A DNA stretch of 7,674 nt from Thermoproteota archaeon (GTDB lineage: Archaea; Thermoproteota; Thermoprotei_A; Sulfolobales; Pyrodictiaceae): assembly GCA_013153105.1 (NCBI GenBank), contig JAADFC010000011.1, positions 1 to 7,674 on the forward strand, read 5' to 3'. The stretch's first letter is position 1, and every line of letters starts with the position of its first letter. The notes beneath the pieces were generated by a model. The model had not been told where the DNA came from. It was given only the letters and a program-made list of their open reading frames with translations, and made no database searches. The position numbers and the translations under genes were made by a program. Positions 1 through 5,434 of the stretch are shown here, in pieces.

Positions 1-194
1 GCGAACCCGGCCACCTCCTCGCTCGTCTCCCCCCGAGCCCTCATGGCTACGAGGAGGGCCGCCACGTCGACGTCGTCGAGCCTGCCTTCGAGTATCGCGT
101 CCGCCACAGCCGAGGCCTCCTCGAAGCCCAGCCCCCCACCGTCGATTATCCTCTCGAGCAGCACGCGCAGAGGCGGGAGACCCTCCACGGCCAT
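1..194 (-). CDS. trpD: Anthranilate phosphoribosyltransferase, N-terminal part (cut by window edge)
   Basis: TrpD joins anthranilate to PRPP to give phosphoribosyl-anthranilate, the second committed step of tryptophan synthesis in the cytoplasm. Only the first 64 codons are inside the window; the catalytic PRPP-binding domain lies beyond the left edge. What is visible matches the small helical N-terminal domain of the family: an LLERIIDGGGLGFEEA stretch (residues 13-28), then AILEGRLDDVDVAALLVAMR and RGETSEEVAGF near residues 54-64, equivalent to the familiar Gly-Glu-Thr/Glu-Glu/Ala-Gly motif. The start is ATG at 194: a TAG stop lies directly upstream in the same frame, so no earlier start is possible, and a GGTGGG sequence just upstream can serve as ribosome site. 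No TATA box is visible in the 101-base gap to trpB, so it is probably read with trpA and trpB. Identification by motif recognition; the neighbours support it strongly. Confidence 0.9.
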   Translation of the reverse strand, partial: MAVEGLPPLRVLLERIIDGGGLGFEEASAVADAILEGRLDDVDVAALLVAMRARGETSEEVAGF

Positions 195-240
195 CTATCC
201 CACCCCCGTCCCACCAGCCATGCGGGCTACATGGAGTCCA

Positions 241-256
241 CGCGTGTAGACACGCG
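241..256. repeat. Perfect inverted repeat between trpB and trpD
   Basis: CGCGTGT and ACACGCG are perfect 7-base arms around a central AG (or 6-base arms around a TAGA tetraloop). It sits 47 bases upstream of the trpD start, inside the trp operon. It could be a hairpin in the transcript or a dimer-binding site on DNA; the sequence does not decide between them. Confidence 0.6.
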
Positions 257-290
257 GACGCGGGAGGACAAGGGGAAACCCTGGGACCCG

Positions 291-307
291 GGCGGCTAGG
301 AGCCGCC
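291..307. repeat. Inverted repeat across the trpB stop codon
   Basis: GGCGGCT and AGCCGCC form a perfect 7-base stem with a 3-base loop. In the transcript it covers the last three codons and the TAG stop of trpB. There is no T-run after it, so it is not a classic terminator. It may affect message stability or the ratio of trpB to trpD expression, or be a chance result of Gly-Gly-Ser codons in GC-rich DNA. Confidence 0.5.
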
Positions 308-1585
308 GCCGGCGACGCCCAGCTTCTCGTAGGCGTCGGTGTCCATGAGCCCGTGGCCGCTCAGGTTGAAGGCTATCACCGTCCCCTCCGGCGCCCTCCT
401 GGCAATGTCTACCACTGCCCTCACCGCGTGCGCGCTCTCCGGCGCCGGTATGAGGCCCTCGCTCCTCGCGAACAGCCTCGCCGCCTCAGCCACCTCCTCC
501 TGGCTGTAGGCCCTCGCCTCCACCAGGCCCAGGCGGCGGAGCAGGCTGAGGCTCGGCGCCGCCCCGTGGTAGCGGAGGCCGGCGGCGTGTATCGCGGGCG
601 GCACATAGTCCTTACCGAGGCTGTACATCCTCGCCAGCGGGAGCACTAGCCCCGTGTCAAGCCCGTCGTAGCGGTACTCGCCCCTGCTCAGCCTCGGGGC
701 TGCGGCGCTCTCAGCGGCGACGAAGCGGGTGCGCTCGAACCCCTCCCCCCTAAGCTTCATCCCTATAGCCGGGTAGGTGAAGCCGCCCATGTTACTGCCG
801 CCGCCCACGCAGGCCACCATGTAGTCTGGCTCCTCCGGCAGCTGCTCCAGCGCCTCAAGCCCTATCACAGTCTGGTGCGTCAACACGCTCTCCAACACCG
901 AGCCAGCCACGTACCGGCGCCTCTCCCCGGAGAGCACGTACTCTATCGCCTCGGTTATCGCGAGCCCCAGGCTCCCAGGGTGACCCGGGTTCTCCCGCAG
1001 CGCCCTCCTACCGGCCTCGGTCACCTCGCTCGGGCTCGGGTACACCGTCGCCCCGAGGGTCTCCATCGCTATCCTCCTAGCCTTCTTGCTGCGGTAGCTG
1101 CTCCGGGTCATGAAGACGACAGCCTTCAAACCGAGCATAGCCGCGGCTATGCTGACAGCGAGCCCCCACTGGCCCGCCCCAGTCTCGGTGGCAACCTCCA
1201 CCGCCCCGTCGAGCTTGGCATAGTACACCTGGGGGATAGCAGTGTTCAGCTTATGGCTCCCCGTAGGCAGCGCCCCCTCATACTTGTAGTAGATCCTCAC
1301 CCTCCCCGAGACGCCCAGCGCCCTCTCGAAACCCTCCGCTCGCAGCAGCGGCGTCGGCCTCCCAGCCCGGCGGTACGCCTCCCGGACGGGCTCCGGTATC
1401 GGGAGCAGCCGGGAGAGCGTGTACTCCTCGTCGATAAGCCTCGACGGCAGTATCCTCACCAGCAGCCCTATCCTCGACCCAAGCCCATCCCCCGCCGCCT
1501 CGTCGTCCAGCGGGTCCACCAGCGGCGGAAGAGGCACCGGAAGATCTGCGACTATGTTATACCAGTACCTGGGCACATCAACCAT
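296..1585 (-). CDS. trpB: Tryptophan synthase beta chain, TrpB2 type
   Basis: PLP enzyme that joins indole with L-serine (or O-phosphoserine in some TrpB2 enzymes) to make L-tryptophan, working with TrpA. Numbered from ATG at 1585 (429 residues): Arg-x-Thr-Pro-Leu region near 76-81, the PLP lysine in GSHKLN (K112), the ETGAGQWG block (134-141) with the catalytic Glu, and the phosphate-binding GGGSN loop (261-265). The Trp in GAGQWG, the long N-terminal extension with WYNI.ADLP, and a length well above the roughly 390-400 residues of classical TrpB1 point to the TrpB2 group. The frame also allows GTG at 1597, but there the GGGGAGG ribosome site would touch the start codon, while GGTG lies 9 bases before the ATG at 1585, which I therefore prefer. 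It follows trpA after a short gap. No frameshift or missing key residue is seen. Confidence 0.96.
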   Translation of the reverse strand: MVDVPRYWYNIVADLPVPLPPLVDPLDDEAAGDGLGSRIGLLVRILPSRLIDEEYTLSRLLPIPEPVREAYRRAGRPTPLLRAEGFERALGVSGRVRIYYKYEGALPTGSHKLNTAIPQVYYAKLDGAVEVATETGAGQWGLAVSIAAAMLGLKAVVFMTRSSYRSKKARRIAMETLGATVYPSPSEVTEAGRRALRENPGHPGSLGLAITEAIEYVLSGERRRYVAGSVLESVLTHQTVIGLEALEQLPEEPDYMVACVGGGSNMGGFTYPAIGMKLRGEGFERTRFVAAESAAAPRLSRGEYRYDGLDTGLVLPLARMYSLGKDYVPPAIHAAGLRYHGAAPSLSLLRRLGLVEARAYSQEEVAEAARLFARSEGLIPAPESAHAVRAVVDIARRAPEGTVIAFNLSGHGLMDTDAYEKLGVAGGGS

Positions 1586-1611
1586 CTTGAGAGCCACCCC
1601 TCCCCAGACCG

Positions 1612-2376
1612 TTACACGCCGGCCGCGGCCCCGTGGACGGCCTCGTAGATGCTGCAGGCGAGCCTCCTCGCCTCCCCGACGCCGCCCTCCTCCAAGGCGC
1701 GTATCACCGCGCTCCCAACCACGACAGCATCAGCCCCCGCCCGGATGAGCGCAGCCGCGGTCTCCGGGCGGCGGACCGCGAAGCCGGTCAACAGGTAGCT
1801 GCCCCCCACCAGGCGGCGGGCCAGCCGCACGTTCCTCTCCACCGCTATCGGCAGCTCCACCCCCGTGGCGGGCTGGAGGCCGAGGTAGATGTAGAGCGGC
1901 CGCAGGGCAGCGTAGCGGAGCAGCCAGCCGTGGGGGAACCGGCTCGACGCGAAGAAGCACGGCCTCAGCCCCGCCCGGAGGCTCTCATCAACATACCACT
2001 CCAGCATCTCAGGGTAGTCGAAGGGGAGGTCGGGCAGCAGCACACAGAGTGCCCCCGCAGCCGCGGCCTCCTCAAGCAGCCCCCGCAGCCCCGGCCGCTC
2101 AAGGTAGTCCTCAAGGTACGCCATCAACGTGAACGGCTTCCCAAGCCCCCCACGCTCCAGCAGCCGAAGCGCCTCGAGGCCCTCCACGCCCGCCTCCACC
2201 GCGCGGCGGTGGGTAGCCCTCACCGTAGGCCCATCATACTTGGGCCGCCGCGTCGGGAGGCCCAGCTCGTAGAAGTCGACACAAGCCTCGAGCGAGCGGA
2301 GGACCTCCAACGCCTCAGCCGGCCCGGGGTAGCCGAGGGTGAGGTAGACGCTGAACCCCGGCCGGCTCAACTCCAT
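1612..2376 (-). CDS. trpA: Tryptophan synthase alpha chain
   Basis: TrpA splits indole-3-glycerol phosphate into indole and glyceraldehyde 3-phosphate; the indole is used by TrpB. The 254-residue TIM barrel opens with a strand ending LTLGYP, followed by YELGLP with the catalytic Glu (E37) and YDGP with the catalytic Asp (D48), 11 residues apart as in E. coli E49/D60. Later come a strand LLPDLPFDY (113-121), the loop QPATGV (168-173), TGFAVRRPE (197-205) and the phosphate-binding VVVGSAVI near 218-225. Short length and these loops resemble crenarchaeal TrpA. The frame is open to ATG at 2451, adding 25 residues, but that codon lies only 5 bases from the TATA box and would be upstream of the expected transcript start. 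ATG at 2376 has GGAG five bases upstream. First gene of the trp unit here; trpB follows in the same direction. Confidence 0.95.
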   Translation of the reverse strand: MELSRPGFSVYLTLGYPGPAEALEVLRSLEACVDFYELGLPTRRPKYDGPTVRATHRRAVEAGVEGLEALRLLERGGLGKPFTLMAYLEDYLERPGLRGLLEEAAAAGALCVLLPDLPFDYPEMLEWYVDESLRAGLRPCFFASSRFPHGWLLRYAALRPLYIYLGLQPATGVELPIAVERNVRLARRLVGGSYLLTGFAVRRPETAAALIRAGADAVVVGSAVIRALEEGGVGEARRLACSIYEAVHGAAAGV

Positions 2377-2455
2377 TGGCGCTCCAACTGCACCCCCCTC
2401 CACGGGCCCCAACGCCGCATCCAGGAATGGGACACGCCGCCCACCACACACCCTC

Positions 2456-2469
2456 TATAAAAGCGTTCA
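2456..2469 (-). promoter_or_regulatory. BRE/TATA promoter of the trp operon
   Basis: Read on the minus strand the sequence is GAACGC followed by TTTTATA, a good archaeal BRE plus TATA box in otherwise GC-rich DNA. Transcription should begin about 25 bases downstream, near 2433, leaving a leader of roughly 57 bases before the trpA start at 2376. The TTTT run directly follows the stop of the preceding PIN-like gene, so the same bases may also help end the upstream transcript. The site overlaps that stop codon. Confidence 0.75.
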
Positions 2470-2985
2470 CCTAGACACGTGCAGCTCGTCAAGAGCGGCT
2501 CTGGGCGTCATCACCTCAAAGCCGGCCAGGCGCCCAAGCCGCGCCCCCACCGCGAACATTTCATCGTCGCACGTGACGAGGACAACCCGGTCACATCCTC
2601 TGCACTCCCCGGCTAAGCCGGCTGCTATACATGATGCAAGAAGCGGGTAGAACCGGTCAGTGTCACGGAGACCCTCCAGGAGATTCAGCTCCTCCTCGGA
2701 GAGCCTGTCATAGCAGCCCTCTAAGGGGACGTAGGAGATCTTCCTCTCCCTGCGCCCGATTATGTCGTAGATGACACTGTATACCGCGTTATTGGAGTAC
2801 AGTCTTGAGAGGCTGCGGTGAAGCTCGTCGGAGGCCTCGAGAGGTATGCATATCCGCCAGCAGGCCTTGTGGGCGAGTGGCATTAGTGCAAGCGATGACA
2901 CGACGTCATCTCTGCTACAAGGGCTCCTCGGGCCTGGTTCATCGGCTTGGAAGGCGGAGGCGTCGAGGACCAGGCAGCCAGCCAA
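2467..2985 (-). CDS. PIN-like domain protein, putative ribonuclease
   Basis: A 172-residue protein with the acidic pattern of a PIN nuclease fold: VLDAS at the end of the first strand (D8), E50 in a central helix, D110 in a D..Y...A helix motif (110-117), and a TCDDEMF motif (138-144) with D140, followed by GFEVMTP, as in the usual last strand. PIN proteins use such acids to hold metal ions and cut RNA, often as toxins; here the activity is inferred, not shown. It has nine cysteines, including a C128-x-x-C131 pair, which is many for its size and may mean disulfides or a metal site. Start is TTG at 2985, 7 bases after the ATPase stop, with GGAAG just upstream. Last gene of a three-gene unit with the ATPase. 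No separate antitoxin is seen next to it. The fold call is from motif spacing by eye. Confidence 0.7.
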   Translation of the reverse strand: MAGCLVLDASAFQADEPGPRSPCSRDDVVSSLALMPLAHKACWRICIPLEASDELHRSLSRLYSNNAVYSVIYDIIGRRERKISYVPLEGCYDRLSEEELNLLEGLRDTDRFYPLLASCIAAGLAGECRGCDRVVLVTCDDEMFAVGARLGRLAGFEVMTPRAALDELHVSR

Positions 2986-2992
2986 TGCTTCC

Positions 2993-4381
2993 CTACCCTT
3001 TCGCCGCAGCGGTCTTTAGGAGGTCCATCGCAAGCCGCGGTTCCTCGCCGAACAAGCCTTCGACGCCCATCTCGCGGAGGGCTTTCTCAGCCCTCTCGCT
3101 AGGCCGGAGTGGTAGGCGCGGCCGTAGCTCCTCAACATACACCTGCTCCTCGTCCCGGTAGACCAGTAGTATCACGGCGTCCTCCTCCCCGATCTCGCCG
3201 TTGGCTATAGCTAGAAGGGTGCGCAGGAGCAGGGCTGGGCTGTGGGTGGCAGCTACAACCTGCACGCCACGCTTAGCAGCCTCCAAGAGGGCCTCGGCGA
3301 TGCGTATCTGCGCCTGAGGATGCAGCCCGAGCTCGGGGTCGTCTATGAGCACTACGTTGCCCGGCGTGGACGCTGCTAGCGTGAAGAGGACGGGGAGGGA
3401 GTAGCGGAGCCCGCCAGCCGCCCGGCCGAGGGGTATCCACTCGCCCGAGAAGCCGTCGTAGACCTCTATCCTCAGGGTGCCCCCGTCGGGGCGGGGTATG
3501 ACGCGTAGCCGCGTGTAGCGGCCGGCGAGCCCTAGCCAGCGTAGCAGCCGCCGGTAGACATCGGGGTCAGGGTACATGGTGTACAATAGCCTGCCCAGGG
3601 GATCCCGGATAGACACAAGAGTGCCCATGGAGCGCTCGGAGCCTAGCAGCGTCACGCGGCTTCGGAGAGCCCCGAGCAGCTCGTCGGCCACTACTGAGGC
3701 GAACGTTGCCGCCAGCATCCGCGGCAGAGCCTCTATGTTTGATGTAGGCCTGCCGCCGCAGACTGCTCGTAGCGCCTTTGCCGCGTCATTGATGATTTGT
3801 AGCAGCTCGTCAGCCCTCTCATGCATTAGGTCTAGGAAAAGCTTCGCCATGGCTTCGGAGCGGCGAGCGGCAGGCCTCAGCCTACCATTCATCAAATGAT
3901 AGACCACTTCTACGTCCATGGCCTTAGTTTGCTCGACTAGCCTATCTATGGCTGTCTTAGCCAGCTCTTCCACTACTCCTCTCTTCTCAAGCAGCATGTC
4001 TACAGCCAGCGTAGCCCTGCTCTCCGCCGGCAGCCCCTCACAGTGGTCCGACTTGACGACCTCTTCTAGGGCGCGTGTATACGCAGACACTATCTTCGAT
4101 GATACCCTCGCTGAGAGCGTGCTCTTAGCCTTGGGGTCGAGCAGGAGGACTGTGGCTAGCTCGACGCCGGCTTCCACTGTGAAGCCGAGGAGCTTGTATG
4201 TGTCCTCGACGGTGCCCATCTCGTCTCCGGGCAGGCGGGCCAGCGCCTCTAGTATGCTGGTCTTCCCGCTGCCGTTGGGGCCTATGAGTAGGGTGAGCCT
4301 GGCGAGCCTCAGCTCCACCGGCTGGCCGGGAGGGATAGCCCGGTAGCCCTCTAGCCTAAACCGTGTGATGGTAGGCTTCAA
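2993..4381 (-). CDS. AAA15/21-like (SMC/ABC-type) ATPase
   Basis: A 462-residue predicted ATPase. N-terminal FRLEGYRAI leads to Walker A GPNGSGKT (34-41); a long helical insert spans roughly 55-250; a signature-like region LGRAAGGLRYSLP is near 318-330; Walker B with the family-typical tail is VVLIDDPELGLHP (343-355), and the switch histidine is in ATHSP (378-382). This layout belongs to the AAA_15/AAA_21 group that includes OLD- and PARIS-type defence ATPases as well as many uncharacterised archaeal proteins. There is no C-terminal TOPRIM domain, so it is not an OLD nuclease. Walker B has Asp-Asp where Asp-Glu is usual. Start is TTG at 4381, overlapping the upstream stop by 4 bases (TTGA), so translation is probably coupled. 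Its likely effector partner is the PIN-like gene 7 bases downstream. The helical part is poor in GC compared with the flanks. Role inferred only. Confidence 0.88.
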   Translation of the reverse strand: MKPTITRFRLEGYRAIPPGQPVELRLARLTLLIGPNGSGKTSILEALARLPGDEMGTVEDTYKLLGFTVEAGVELATVLLLDPKAKSTLSARVSSKIVSAYTRALEEVVKSDHCEGLPAESRATLAVDMLLEKRGVVEELAKTAIDRLVEQTKAMDVEVVYHLMNGRLRPAARRSEAMAKLFLDLMHERADELLQIINDAAKALRAVCGGRPTSNIEALPRMLAATFASVVADELLGALRSRVTLLGSERSMGTLVSIRDPLGRLLYTMYPDPDVYRRLLRWLGLAGRYTRLRVIPRPDGGTLRIEVYDGFSGEWIPLGRAAGGLRYSLPVLFTLAASTPGNVVLIDDPELGLHPQAQIRIAEALLEAAKRGVQVVAATHSPALLLRTLLAIANGEIGEEDAVILLVYRDEEQVYVEELRPRLPLRPSERAEKALREMGVEGLFGEEPRLAMDLLKTAAAKG

Positions 4382-4953
4382 CTGCTGCTACCCCTCTTCC
4401 TGATGAACGCGTCTAGGGGCAGCTGTTTAGACTTCCTCTCGGCTTCGGCTCTTGCCAGCTGCTCGGCGGCCTTCACAGCCTCCCTTGGGGGTCTGGGCTT
4501 CTCGCCGCGGAGGATTGTGGCGAAGAACGTGTCCCGGACGGGTTCGTAGACGAGCTTGTAGAACCGCTGGGGGTTCTCGAGCACCTCCCTGGGGAAGCTG
4601 GAGACATACTCTAGTGCGGCTTTCCAAGCCTTCTCCCAGGGTATCAGCTTCTCTATCCTCCTCTTGGCCTCGAGGTCGAACCGCTGGGGGGTCTGCTCCT
4701 CGCCGCCTATCATGTAGTAGCCTCTGGGCGAGACCTGGACGCACTCGCCCAGCTCCTCGCGGAAGCCCTCCGGGCATTTCCCCGAGCCGCGGCGGCTGGC
4801 CCTGCGCTCGAGCTCCTCGAGTGTGATGGGTCTCCTCCTGGGGCCGTAGTGTTTGGCCCACGCGTAGAATATGGCGCGGTTGAGCCCCCAGCTCTTAGCC
4901 TTGTCGAGGTCGCCGTGGAGCAGGTAGTGCCTCGCCGCCTGCAGCAGCGCCAT
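4378..4953 (-). CDS. Unrecognised protein with a C-terminal PCNA-interacting-type peptide
   Basis: I do not recognise this 191-residue family. It is charged and mostly helical: an N-terminal segment (AARHYLLHGDLDKAKSWGLN), an Arg-rich stretch near 39-56, a small loop held between C60 and C71 (KCPEGF...GECV) that could be a disulfide hairpin, and a helical part from about 92 to 175 ending in a Lys/Arg-rich tail. Residues 177-184, QLPLDAFI, fit the PIP-box pattern Q-x-x-(I/L/M)-x-x-F-(aromatic/aliphatic) close to the C-terminus, where such peptides normally sit. This suggests contact with the sliding clamp, by motif only. First gene of the unit; its TGA overlaps the TTG start of the ATPase. ATG at 4953 has only a weak ribosome site; the frame stays open upstream and an 18-residue protein-like extension begins at a CTG (5007) placed 7 bases after GGAGGGTG. 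Confidence 0.75.
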   Translation of the reverse strand: MALLQAARHYLLHGDLDKAKSWGLNRAIFYAWAKHYGPRRRPITLEELERRASRRGSGKCPEGFREELGECVQVSPRGYYMIGGEEQTPQRFDLEAKRRIEKLIPWEKAWKAALEYVSSFPREVLENPQRFYKLVYEPVRDTFFATILRGEKPRPPREAVKAAEQLARAEAERKSKQLPLDAFIRKRGSSS

Positions 4954-5014
4954 GACCTGGAACCTGCCTACACCAGCGAGGCGCAGCAGCTCCTCCGGCT
5001 CTGGCAGGGCGGCC

Positions 5015-5022
5015 CACCCTCC
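5015..5022 (-). promoter_or_regulatory. Strong ribosome site without a standard start codon
   Basis: GGAGGGTG on the minus strand is a near-perfect match to the archaeal anti-Shine-Dalgarno sequence. The codon at the right spacing (7 bases) in the frame of the 4378-4953 gene is CTG at 5007. No ATG, GTG or TTG exists in that frame between the upstream TAA and ATG 4953. It may mark the true start, or be chance in G-rich DNA. Confidence 0.4.
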
Positions 5023-5042
5023 CCTAGGAGGCGGGGCTCGTG

Positions 5043-5054
5043 GGAACGCTTAAC
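5043..5054. promoter_or_regulatory. Divergent TATA-like core between the two outward genes
   Basis: On the plus strand GGAACG (BRE-like) precedes CTTAAC. On the minus strand the same TTAA lies in GGTTAAGC. The core is the only AT-rich spot in the intergenic region 4954-5104. Plus-strand transcripts would start near 5077, just before a GGTGGAGGGGTG ribosome site (5082-5093) for the gene at 5105. Minus-strand transcripts would start near 5025, just before GGAGGGTG at 5022-5015. The plus reading is the better match. Confidence 0.45.
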
Positions 5055-5104
5055 CCCTAGCCTGTGCGTGGAGCTGCTGCGGGTGGAGGGGTGCCCGTCT
5101 GGCC

Positions 5105-5434
5105 TTGTCGGCGGGGCGGCTGGCGGAGGAGCTGCTGCGGGAACTGGAGGCGGACGAGGATGCCAGGAGGAGGCTGGCTAGGCTGCTCGCCCCGGAGTTC
5201 ATGGGGGACCGTGAGCTGAGGCTCTCGATGCTCAACGCCCTCTACCGGGAGGCTGCCACCCGGGGGGACCTGCGGGAGCTGGGGGAGCAGCTGTCCGCGC
5301 AGCTGGGGAGGCTGGAGGAGAGGGTGGCCAGGCTGGAGGGCAAGATAGACGGGCTCGTCAAGTGGGTTGTGGGGCTCCTCGCCACCATGTGGGCCACGCT
5401 CGTCGCAGCCCTCGTGGCGGCGCTGCTGGGCTAG
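5105..5434 (+). CDS. Small coiled-coil protein with C-terminal membrane helix
   Basis: A 109-residue protein, the only plus-strand gene. Residues 1-50 are helical and charged (RLAEELLRELEADEDARRRLARLLAPEF is typical; shown in parts: EELLRELEADED 8-19 and RLARLLAPEF 23-32). Residues 55-86 have heptad-like spacing (LGRLEERVARLEGKIDGL) that predicts a coiled coil, and 84-108 is one strong hydrophobic helix (VKWVVGLLATMWATLVAALV) reaching the C-terminus, so the protein is probably tail-anchored with its coiled coil in the cytoplasm. The N-terminal half recalls the front part of crenarchaeal DUF3782-type coiled-coil proteins, from memory only; no nuclease domain is present. Start is TTG at 5105 with GGTGGAGGGGTG upstream, spacing about 11. 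It runs tail to tail with tupC and overlaps its stop. Function unknown. Confidence 0.75.
   Translation: MSAGRLAEELLRELEADEDARRRLARLLAPEFMGDRELRLSMLNALYREAATRGDLRELGEQLSAQLGRLEERVARLEGKIDGLVKWVVGLLATMWATLVAALVAALLG

Noticed and set aside
353..1648. Long open frames on the plus strand opposite trpB (353-649 and 875-1648)
   Set aside because: They are antisense shadows in GC-rich DNA, rich in Arg, Pro and His with no recognisable motif, while the minus strand encodes a complete TrpB2.
2376..2451. Longer trpA start at 2451 (25 extra residues)
   Set aside because: It lies 5 bases from the TATA box, the extra residues are absent from the TrpA fold, and ATG 2376 has its own ribosome site.
1633..2460. 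275-codon open frame on the plus strand opposite trpA
   Set aside because: Same type of shadow; low-complexity Arg/Pro/Gln composition and a complete TrpA on the other strand.
2508..2514. GTGATGA on the minus strand, with TGATGA also at 3790-3795 and 4401-4406, as possible C boxes of C/D guide RNAs
   Set aside because: No matching D or D' CTGA at the needed distance, and all three are inside well-supported coding regions.
3576..4346. Plus-strand open frames opposite the ATPase (3576-3899, 3918-4346)
   Set aside because: Ser/Thr/Ala-rich translations without motifs; the minus-strand ATPase is intact through this stretch.
2467..4381. PARIS or OLD identity for the ATPase pair
   Set aside because: No TOPRIM domain in the ATPase or its partner; the partner has the acid spacing of a PIN fold instead. 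Only the general ATPase class is shared.
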